From NCBI GenBank assembly GCA_937896265.1, contig CALBMD010000378.1:1-21113 (forward strand): a stretch of DNA of 21,113 nt, written 5' to 3'. A model generated the notes under the pieces. It saw only the letters and a program-made list of their open reading frames with translations, ran no database searches and was not told the origin of the DNA. Within the stretch, counting starts at the first letter, position 1. Every line of letters begins with the position of its first letter. Below are positions 15,237 to 21,113 of the stretch, in pieces. A program made the position numbers and the translations under genes. This stretch comes from an uncultured Pseudomonadota bacterium (GTDB lineage Bacteria; Bdellovibrionota_B; Oligoflexia; Oligoflexales; Bog-1112).

Positions 15237-17879
15237 CTAGTCTTCTTTTGTTCCCTTTGCTGACATTTTTTCATGCCACTTATTGCCTTCGTAAATAGCA
15301 GACCATCCTGTAGGCTTACCGTCTGTTTCAGACATGACATAGTGACTGCGGTTTTTGCGATTAAAGCGAATAATTGCAGGCACACCACTAGGGTCTTTTG
15401 TCGGAGCTTTTAGCAAGAAGGCATACTTGGGATCTAAAGCTTCTTTATGACGGAGCAAATCGTTAACTTCCGGTTTACGCGTCTCACGCGATTTTGGAAA
15501 CAAGCTAGATGCCAAGAAAATACCGGCAGCGCCATCTCGCAGCACAAAATAACCATCGCCTTGCAGACACTTCAGCTCAGGCATGTGAATAGGATCAGCT
15601 CGTGGCGGTGCAGCTTCGCCACTGCGCAATAGTTTACGAGTATTTTTGCATTCAGGGGCCTTCATACAGCCAAAATACTTGCCAAATCGACCCGTCTTAA
15701 GCTGCATTTGACCACCGCACTTATCACACTCAATAACCGGCCCATCATAGCCTTTTATACGAAACTGCCCCTCTTCAACTTCATATCCTGAACATTCTGG
15801 ACTATTACCACAAACATGAATCTTGCGCTTTTCATCAATTAAATAGCTATCCATAGCTGTATCACAGATACGGCAGCGTCTTTTCGCTTGAATTTCTTCA
15901 ACGTTTCCTTCTTCATCCTCTTCAAGCTGAGTGCTCACCACCTCTTCGCCAGGAATCAAATTGATCGTCCCCTTACAACGCTCTTTTACTGGCAAGGCAT
16001 AGCCTGAGCAGCCTAAAAACACTCCTGTACGCGCTGTACGAATGTTCATATCACGACTACATTCAGGGCACTTCACATCAGTTGGAATTGGGTTATTAGG
16101 TCGCATAACATCGCTGGCTTCATCCAAGCGAACTGTAAAATTTTTATAAAAATTATTGAGAACGTCGCGCCAGTTAAGATTTCCTTCGGCAATTTTATCA
16201 AGGTCTTCTTCCATGGAGGCTGTAAAACCATAATCCATGAGATCTGTGAAATTTTCAGTCAAGCGATCTGTGACAATTTCACCCATCTTTAGACAGAAAA
16301 AGCGCCTATTCTCGACGCGTACATACCCACGTTCTTGGATTGTCGAAATAATAGCGGTATAAGTTGAGGGGCGGCCAATACCTTTTTTCTCTAGTTCTCG
16401 AACTAAGCTAGCTTCTGAAAAGCGCGGCGGTGGCTTAGTAAAATGCTGGTTTGGCGTCACCTCCAGCTTATTCAACTGCTCACCTTCTTTAAGCTCCGGC
16501 AAAAGAACATCTTCTTCGCTCTTCTTGTTTATTGGCGGCTGAACTCGAAGAAAACCGTCGAATTTCAAGATGCGACCGCGGGCTCTCAGCTCAGCCTTCT
16601 CACAAGTGATAACAAACGTTGTGCTATCAAAAAGCGCATTCGTCATCTGACAGGAAACAAATTGTCGCCAGATCAAATCATAAAGTCGAGCTTCGTCTTT
16701 TTCTAAAGTTGCTACAAGCTTCTCTGGCGCTTGCAGTACATCCGTTGGCCGAATAGCCTCATGAGCTTCTTGAGCAGTTTTTTTAGAGACATAAGCTAAA
16801 GGCGCTTCAGGCAAATAATCTTTACCATAAGTTTTTTCAATATATTCACGACAGGAAGCTACAGCATCAACACTCAGGTTAGTTGAGTCTGTTCGCATAT
16901 AAGTAATATGTCCAGCTTCGTAAAGATGCTGAGCTAAAACCATGGTTTTTTTAATACCAAAACCAAGGCGAACACTAGCGGCCTGCTGCAGTGAGGAGGT
17001 AATAAATGGTGCTGAAGGCTTTGAGCGGGTTGGCTTACGTTCAACTTGCGACAAAAAATAAGGCTTTTTCTCTAAGAAAGCCAGCGTTTGATCGACCTCT
17101 GCTTTTGAAGTTGGCCGAAACGCCTTGCCATCAAGCTTTGTCATATGCGCTAAAACAGCAACAGGCTGACTTCCTTTGAGCGAAACGTTCACATCCCAAT
17201 ATTCTTCTGGCTTAAATACGTGAATCTCACGCTCACGCTCAGAGATTAGCCTTACCGCTACAGACTGGACGCGACCTGCAGAAAGCCCACGGGCGATCTT
17301 TTGCCATAACAAAGGAGAAAGCATGTAACCGACAACTCGGTCCAAAAAGCGTCTTGCTTGCTGAGCGTTCACACGATCGATGTTGAGTTCACCAGGGTTC
17401 TCAAAAGCTTCCTCAATAGCCTTCTTGGTGATCTCGGTAAAGGTTACGCGCTGATACCGACTCTTATCCCCACCAATTGCTTCTCGAAGATGCCAGGCAA
17501 TCGCCTCTCCTTCACGATCCAAGTCGGTCGCTAGATATACCTTGTCTACTTTCTCTGCAGCCTCTTTTAATGCCTTAAGAACCTTCTCCTTACCAGGTAA
17601 AATCTCATACTTTGCTGCCCAGCCATTTGCAGGATCAACACCCATGCGGGTTACGAGCTTACGCAGGTCTTCTTTCTTTTTCTCGCCAGCGTCTTTAGGA
17701 GCTGCTTTTTTTTTGGTTGTCTTCTTTTCTTTTTTTTCTTCTAGATCGCCAACACTACCGGACTTTGCCAAATCTCGGATATGCCCGACACTTGATTTGA
17801 CGATGTATTTGCTTCCTAAAAACTTGTTGATCGTTTTGACCTTTGCAGGGGACTCAACAATGACCAGCACTTTAGCCAT
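15237..17879 (-). CDS. topA: DNA topoisomerase I (type IA), full length with three zinc fingers
   Basis: The 880-residue protein relaxes negative supercoils by single-strand passage. The Toprim domain shows VIVESPAK (Glu9) and TDLDREGEA (118-126, Asp119, Asp121, Glu123). The active-site tyrosine is Tyr327 in GHITYMRTDS. Three C4 zinc fingers follow: Cys604/607/624/635, Cys669/672/690/696 and Cys718/721/738/744. A C-terminal pair of zinc-less ribbon domains comes next, with YFVLRDGAAGIFLA and FPKSRETR, as in E. coli TopA (865 residues). A lysine-rich insertion (about residues 45-75) interrupts the N-terminal domain where the E. coli enzyme also has a basic insert. The start at 17879 gives the canonical MAKVLVIVESPAK. 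It is monocistronic as far as can be seen and convergent with the sulfotransferase gene. Confidence 0.97.
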   Translation of the reverse strand: MAKVLVIVESPAKVKTINKFLGSKYIVKSSVGHIRDLAKSGSVGDLEEKKEKKTTKKKAAPKDAGEKKKEDLRKLVTRMGVDPANGWAAKYEILPGKEKVLKALKEAAEKVDKVYLATDLDREGEAIAWHLREAIGGDKSRYQRVTFTEITKKAIEEAFENPGELNIDRVNAQQARRFLDRVVGYMLSPLLWQKIARGLSAGRVQSVAVRLISEREREIHVFKPEEYWDVNVSLKGSQPVAVLAHMTKLDGKAFRPTSKAEVDQTLAFLEKKPYFLSQVERKPTRSKPSAPFITSSLQQAASVRLGFGIKKTMVLAQHLYEAGHITYMRTDSTNLSVDAVASCREYIEKTYGKDYLPEAPLAYVSKKTAQEAHEAIRPTDVLQAPEKLVATLEKDEARLYDLIWRQFVSCQMTNALFDSTTFVITCEKAELRARGRILKFDGFLRVQPPINKKSEEDVLLPELKEGEQLNKLEVTPNQHFTKPPPRFSEASLVRELEKKGIGRPSTYTAIISTIQERGYVRVENRRFFCLKMGEIVTDRLTENFTDLMDYGFTASMEEDLDKIAEGNLNWRDVLNNFYKNFTVRLDEASDVMRPNNPIPTDVKCPECSRDMNIRTARTGVFLGCSGYALPVKERCKGTINLIPGEEVVSTQLEEDEEGNVEEIQAKRRCRICDTAMDSYLIDEKRKIHVCGNSPECSGYEVEEGQFRIKGYDGPVIECDKCGGQMQLKTGRFGKYFGCMKAPECKNTRKLLRSGEAAPPRADPIHMPELKCLQGDGYFVLRDGAAGIFLASSLFPKSRETRKPEVNDLLRHKEALDPKYAFLLKAPTKDPSGVPAIIRFNRKNRSHYVMSETDGKPTGWSAIYEGNKWHEKMSAKGTKED

Positions 17880-18311
17880 GTCTTCTACCTAACCACACAA
17901 TTAACTGGTTTATCTTAGACACTTCCCTCATTCTCACCTTCTTTGTTTCTAAAAATCAATATAATATTTTGCCCAGCTATTTGGGCCTCTTCTTAAAAGA
18001 CAAAGTTTTTAAAACAAGGATCAGATTCAGATTTCTAAAACATTCCTTGCCAAACGTAAAACCGTTTTTTCCTGATGACTGAGCCATCAGCTTAAAACAC
18101 AACGATAATCGGCAATATTTATCCCTCGCAAAATCAACTGCACACTGGACAACGATTTGCTGTTTCGATAGTAGTTTTCAGGACTTAAAACAATGCAGCG
18201 CCGTTGCAGCAGCAATCAAAAAAGAAATTTTTCTCAAAAATCGTATTAGAAATTTTGAACGTGATACTATTTCTATTAAGTATGTAATCGCCAATTGGAG
18301 CGGAGGAACGA
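17880..18311. other. 432-bp divergent region between topA and flagellin
   Basis: It contains no long ORF. The topA side is AT-rich, with a small GCCCA/TGGGC stem (17971-17986) and no clear sigma70 hexamers. The flagellin side carries a GG-N10-GC element (18145-18161), a possible 18-codon leader ORF (18193-18249) and AT-rich inverted repeats around 18224-18240. No good sigma28 (TAAA...GCCGATAA) site was found on reading. Confidence 0.5.
18145..18161 (+). promoter_or_regulatory. Possible sigma54 (-24/-12) promoter of the flagellin gene
   Basis: CTGGACAACGATTTGCT places GG (18147-18148) and GC (18159-18160) exactly ten bases apart, with a good TTTGCT -12 box and a partial TGGCAC -24 box. Transcription would begin near 18172, giving a leader of about 140 nt. 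Sigma54 control of flagellin genes is known in several bacteria; its use here is inference. Confidence 0.38.
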
Positions 18312-19154
18312 ATGGGTCTAAGAATTGCCACAAACGTGTCTTCTCTGACAGCTCAGAGACACCTAAACGACACCAGGCAACTGCTGGACAAATCGCTCGA
18401 ACGACTTGCCAGCGGTTATCGTGTGAACCGAGCTGGCGACGATGCCGCTGGGTTGGCGATTTCCGAAAAGTTGCGCGGCAAAGTCAAAGGCCTGATGCAA
18501 GCCCAAAGAAATGCTTCCGACGGTATATCTCTTATCCAAGTTGCTGAAGGCGGGTTAAACGAAATCCAAAACATTTTGGTTCGTTTACGCGAGCTAGGTG
18601 TTCAATCTGCTAGTGACACGATAGGCGATACTGAGCGGCGCTACCTCAATGAGGAATACCAGTCGCTAAAAGAAGAGATGGACCGCATCGCCAACTCGAC
18701 GGAATTTAACGGCACCGTCCTACTTGACGGTACCGGTGGCACTTTGGATTTCCAGGTCAATACCGGCGGCGCCAACCTCTTGGGTGTGGATAGAATTTCC
18801 TTTAATGCCTTTAAGTTAGATGTAAATGTTGACAAGCTAGGCTTGGAAGATGTTGGTATTCGCGATAAATACTCTTCTCAACGAAGCCTTGATTTGATCG
18901 ATGGCGCTATTGATGAAGTGGCTTCTATCCGCGGTGAACTCGGGGCTTTGGAAAACCGTCTTACCTCTACAATTAAAAACGTGGCTATTTCTGTTGAGAA
19001 CCTCTCTGCTGCCAGGTCCCGTATCAAAGATGTGGATGTTGCCGATGAAACAGCAGAGATGACCAAACGCAATATCTTGATGCAAGCTGGTGTCTCTGTC
19101 CTTGCGCAAGCCAACAATGTCCCAAAGATGGCTTTGCAGCTCCTACAAAATTAA
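18312..19154 (+). CDS. fliC: Flagellin (flagellar filament subunit)
   Basis: This 280-residue protein is made almost entirely of the conserved D0/D1 ends. The N-terminal part (about 1-140) includes MGLRIATNVSSLTAQRHLND, LASGYRVNRAGDDAAGLAIS and QRNASDGISLIQVAEGGLNE, and EFNGTVLLDG closes it. The C-terminal part (about 195-280) ends SVLAQANNVPKMALQLLQN. The variable D2/D3 region is reduced to about 50 residues, so the filament surface is minimal; this short form resembles flagellins of Bdellovibrio-like bacteria. It is exported by the flagellar type III apparatus, with no cleaved signal. The ATG at 18312 follows GGAGCGGAGGA with good spacing. Downstream is a small hairpin and, past the opposite-strand GNAT gene, the fliD cap gene. 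Confidence 0.97.
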   Translation: MGLRIATNVSSLTAQRHLNDTRQLLDKSLERLASGYRVNRAGDDAAGLAISEKLRGKVKGLMQAQRNASDGISLIQVAEGGLNEIQNILVRLRELGVQSASDTIGDTERRYLNEEYQSLKEEMDRIANSTEFNGTVLLDGTGGTLDFQVNTGGANLLGVDRISFNAFKLDVNVDKLGLEDVGIRDKYSSQRSLDLIDGAIDEVASIRGELGALENRLTSTIKNVAISVENLSAARSRIKDVDVADETAEMTKRNILMQAGVSVLAQANNVPKMALQLLQN

Positions 19155-19160
19155 AGCTCT

Positions 19161-19180
19161 TTGAGAGATTAGCCTCTCAA
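19161..19180. terminator. Hairpin after flagellin, terminator-like
   Basis: TTGAGAG (19161-19167) and CTCTCAA (19174-19180) form a perfect 7-bp stem with a 6-base loop, seven bases after the flagellin stop. A T-rich stretch (ATTTTTCT) occurs only about 19 bases later, so this is a weak or Rho-assisted terminator. It also lies 25 bp past the end of the convergent GNAT gene and may serve both. Confidence 0.5.
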
Positions 19181-19204
19181 CTGCTCATTCTTGCTGTAAT
19201 TTTT

Positions 19205-20119
19205 CTAGATTGAATCTAATCCCCAAATATAACTCTTTGAACCAAAAGGCCAGGGGGTAAAAAATTGGGCCAGAGCTGTGGGGTGTTCTTCCACCTTGCT
19301 TGCATAGGTTGCTAGTCCTTGCTGCCATGTAGGATCTAGGCTATCTGGCGCCAAAAGTACGACCTCAGACCAGCCTGTGATTTTTAATATGTGACAAATG
19401 GCATCAAGCATAGCTTCTTGATTTTCAAAACCCCATTCATGTACAACACCGATTAAATCTTGACCTTTGCCTATGATGCAAAAATTACCTAGTGAAGCTT
19501 CATCGATAAGGATGACTGAATCAGGAATAGCTAGCAGCCTTTGGTATTCAAGAAGGCTTCTTTCCAAAGTTACAGGAACAGGATAACGTCCAGCCAGTAG
19601 CTTATTTAAAGCCGAGGGCTCAAGCTCACTTCCTCGGTAGCCATTATAACGCCTCTTACTTTTAGAATAAGCTTGCAGGAAAGATTTTTGGAAGTAGAAC
19701 CGATATTCTTTGCCCCATTGGGAAAAACCAAGCCTATGATAAAATTCAACTAGGTCGCTCCAGAGAAACATAGCACATAGCCCTGTTTCTTGAACTCTTT
19801 GGCTAAGTTGCTCTATGAGTAATCTGCTAAAGCCACGCGCCCGGTAGTTAGGATGAGTGGTGACATTACCCACTAAAGCGATAGGATAAGCAACGCCAGT
19901 ATTTCGATCGATAAAGCGCCTAGGCCAGAGGTTGGCATGAGCGATGAGGTGTGTGGTGGCATCATCAATGAGGACAAAACTGTATTGTCTGTTCTCAGGT
20001 GAAAGGACGATGGGATACTCATCAACGATTGAATACGCAGTTGGACTTGCCCGCAGGCTTGCCTGCAGCAGCAGATCACGGGATGCCAGTTGTTCGCAAG
20101 TAACGTTGCTAAATCTCAT
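19205..20119 (-). CDS. GNAT-family N-acetyltransferase with C-terminal extension
   Basis: This is a 304-residue protein. The GNAT fold occupies about residues 45-150. Motif A is VGNVTTHPNYRARGFSRLLI (83-102), with the acetyl-CoA pyrophosphate-binding R-x-R-G-F-S. Motif B is FLWSDLVEFYHRLGF (118-132). The remaining ~150 residues form a second domain with WSEVVLLAPDSLDP near the end, perhaps a degenerate second GNAT or substrate-binding domain. It would acetylate an amine on an unknown small molecule or protein. It lies on the opposite strand between flagellin and fliD. Acetyltransferases do occur in flagellin-glycan loci, but no other glycan gene is visible, so that link is speculative. Its Shine-Dalgarno and start codon lie inside a palindrome (20118-20132). 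Confidence 0.85.
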   Translation of the reverse strand: MRFSNVTCEQLASRDLLLQASLRASPTAYSIVDEYPIVLSPENRQYSFVLIDDATTHLIAHANLWPRRFIDRNTGVAYPIALVGNVTTHPNYRARGFSRLLIEQLSQRVQETGLCAMFLWSDLVEFYHRLGFSQWGKEYRFYFQKSFLQAYSKSKRRYNGYRGSELEPSALNKLLAGRYPVPVTLERSLLEYQRLLAIPDSVILIDEASLGNFCIIGKGQDLIGVVHEWGFENQEAMLDAICHILKITGWSEVVLLAPDSLDPTWQQGLATYASKVEEHPTALAQFFTPWPFGSKSYIWGLDSI

Positions 20120-20132
20120 AGGAATATCCTAT
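20118..20132. promoter_or_regulatory. Palindrome covering the ribosome-binding site and start of the GNAT gene
   Basis: ATAGGA (20118-20123), ATA and TCCTAT (20127-20132) form a perfect 6-bp inverted repeat. On the minus strand it contains both the AGGA Shine-Dalgarno and most of the ATG at 20119. A hairpin there would hide the ribosome-binding site; alternatively it is an operator. It is short, so chance is possible. Confidence 0.35.
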
Positions 20133-20162
20133 CACATCTATAAAACATGGATAAACTTGTTC

Positions 20163-20264
20163 GTAGCAAGGAAGAACCTGGGAAAACTGCGCAACTTCTT
20201 TCCTAGAAAAATCTCTCTTGGGAGGAGGCTGCGCAGTTTCCTCCCAAACCCTCCTCCTTGCTAC
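20163..20264. repeat. Long imperfect palindrome, divergent first unit of the repeat block
   Basis: GTAGCAAGGA...CTGGGAAAACTGCGCA (20163-20193) pairs imperfectly with TGCGCAGTTTCCTCCCA...TCCTTGCTAC (20230-20264). Its interior (about 20217-20235) is the inverse of a segment in the downstream units (CTGCGAAGCCTCCTCCCAA). The unit therefore looks like a rearranged, partly inverted copy of the neighbouring 105-bp repeat. The shared CTGGGAAAACTGCGC recurs at 20295 and 20400. Confidence 0.75.
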
Positions 20265-20472
20265 AAAGTTGATCCTTTCATCACAAAGAAGGGTCTGGGA
20301 AAACTGCGCGCTAGGAAAACTAGCGAAGGAATCAACCTGCGAAGCCTCCTCCCAAACTATCTTTGCCACAAAGTTGATCCTTTCATCGCAAGGAAGGGTC
20401 TGGGAAAACTGCGCGCTAGGAAAACTAGTGAAGGAATCAATCTGCGAAGCCTCCTCCCAAACTATCTTTGCT
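20263..20472. repeat. Two tandem 105-bp repeats upstream of fliD
   Basis: Units 20263-20367 and 20368-20472 differ at only five positions by my alignment (100 of 105 identical), and all five are transitions. Each unit contains an inner inverted repeat (CGCTAG-GAAAA-CTAGCG in the first, with a G-U-compatible change in the second). Each also has outer partly complementary segments (GTTGATCCTTTC versus GAAGGAATCAAC). Because 105 is divisible by 3, several reading frames stay open on both strands. Three of the five differences would change the peptide in the minus-strand frame, so I regard the block as non-coding. Confidence 0.85.
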
Positions 20473-20506
20473 GCCATGCTAAATACTTCAGCTCAGGGGA
20501 TAGCCT

Positions 20507-21113
20507 ATGGGCATAAAATTCAACCCAGGCCTAAAAGCAGCTGGACTTGATCCCTCCTTGGTTGAAAATTTAATCGAGGTGCAAAAAGCACCTGTCAATG
20601 CCGCTAAGCAAAGAAAAGAAAAGGTCATTGAAGAAAAAAAAGAAGTTGAGAAACTCGAGAAAATGCTAGGCGAACTTGATGCAACTTTAAACGGCCTTAA
20701 GACCCGTCGCGACTTTAACAAGCTCAAACTCGATAGCTCTCACCCAGATATCATTGACGGTCTTGTCAGTCCAGGAGCAGCTTTAGGCTCCTATGAAATG
20801 GAAATTAGATCTCTAGCACGCACCGAGAAACAACTTGCTTTCGGATGGCCAGACAAGGATCAAAGTCCTATCGGTTTTGGGTATATGCTCATCGAACAAG
20901 AAGACGGCACACGTAACGAAGTAATGGTAGAACCTGGTACCACTCTACAATCACTGGCCAACCAAATCAATGAATCGCGTATTGGTGTACGTGCTATGGT
21001 AGTGAATACTAAATACTATCCAGATGCCTATCGCCTACTTGTTGTCAGCGAAAAATCAGGAAAAGAATCTAAACTCTACCTTGATGAAGACACTACCTTT
21101 CTAGAATTTAAAC
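20507..21113 (+). CDS. fliD: Flagellar hook-associated protein 2 (filament cap), N-terminal part
   Basis: The frame is open for 202 codons from the ATG at 20507 to the window edge. AGGGGA (20495-20500) gives a well-spaced ribosome-binding site. The N-terminus (MGIKFNPGLKAAGLDPSLVE) leads into a charged coiled-coil-like helix (about residues 30-60), then TRRDFNKLKLDSSHPDIIDG, GAALGSYEMEIRSLARTEKQ and a beta-rich segment. This is the order of the FliD N-terminal domain, in which an early helix is followed by a strand stating that repeats promote proper binding. The protein caps the growing filament and directs flagellin folding. The C-terminal coiled coil is outside the window. Position after flagellin supports the call. 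The promoter may lie within or before the repeat block; none was identified. Confidence 0.82.
   Translation, partial: MGIKFNPGLKAAGLDPSLVENLIEVQKAPVNAAKQRKEKVIEEKKEVEKLEKMLGELDATLNGLKTRRDFNKLKLDSSHPDIIDGLVSPGAALGSYEMEIRSLARTEKQLAFGWPDKDQSPIGFGYMLIEQEDGTRNEVMVEPGTTLQSLANQINESRIGVRAMVVNTKYYPDAYRLLVVSEKSGKESKLYLDEDTTFLEFK

Noticed and set aside
17542..17892. 116-codon ORF antisense to the start of topA
   Set aside because: It is Ser/Phe-rich, as expected from reading the reverse of the Lys/Glu-rich topA insertion, and has no family resemblance or ribosome-binding site.
19189..19219. Second promoter sharing the 13-mer TTCTTGCTGTAAT with the translocase promoter
   Set aside because: There is no TATAAT-like box 16-18 bases downstream, and it would fire into the 3' end of the opposite-strand GNAT gene. 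Probably coincidence.
20163..20472. CRISPR array
   Set aside because: The copies are adjacent 105-bp units with no short repeat and unique-spacer pattern, and there are no cas genes.
20109..20550. ORFs of 110-190 codons on both strands with a 35-residue repeated peptide
   Set aside because: The repeat length (105 bp) is a multiple of three, which keeps many frames open on both strands. Differences between units do not favour synonymous sites on the minus strand, and the block is full of palindromes.

Overview
The window comes from a flagellated, double-membraned bacterium of moderate GC (roughly 40% by eye). The short flagellin (280 residues, only the conserved D0/D1 ends, N-terminus MGLRIATN) and the three-zinc-finger topoisomerase I suggest a deltaproteobacterial-grade lineage such as Bdellovibrionota/Oligoflexia. 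That placement is inference from memory of family members, not from a search. The outer membrane is supported by an Omp85 protein and a TamB protein. A Tlc-family ATP/ADP (nucleotide) translocase is present. That family is characteristic of energy-parasitic intracellular bacteria and plastids, so the organism may live in or prey on other cells.

Layout. 1-441 (-) is the start of an unrecognised helical protein that runs off the window. 669-1682 (+) is an unrecognised exported or membrane-anchored protein with a propeller-like tail. 1695-9643 (-) is a tight three-gene operon, transcribed in the order P-loop ATPase, TamB (AsmA-like envelope-spanning protein), TamA/BamA-like Omp85 with six POTRA-like repeats. 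It looks like an outer-membrane biogenesis unit. Divergent from it are maf (9895-10521, +) and the nucleotide translocase (start best placed at 10731, ends 12290, +), the latter with a near-consensus promoter. The gap 12291-12680 carries a 100-bp inverted repeat with 98% identical, GC-rich arms. A TauE/SafE-type anion exporter (-) follows, divergent from a TPR-sulfotransferase (+), and then topA (-). The right end is flagellar: flagellin (18312-19154), a GNAT acetyltransferase on the opposite strand (19205-20119), a block of palindromic and 105-bp tandem repeats (20163-20472), and the start of the filament cap gene fliD (20507 to the window end).

How they fit together. The ATPase-TamB-TamA operon probably serves envelope assembly. 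The flagellin and the filament cap serve motility, and the GNAT between them may or may not be related. Maf and TopA are housekeeping proteins. The translocase is the most telling lifestyle gene. I see no CRISPR array, restriction system, transposase, rRNA or tRNA. I do not see a complete unknown multi-gene system. The most unexplained items are the two intergenic repeat structures, the ATPase fused into the TAM operon, and the translational arrangement at the tamB start.
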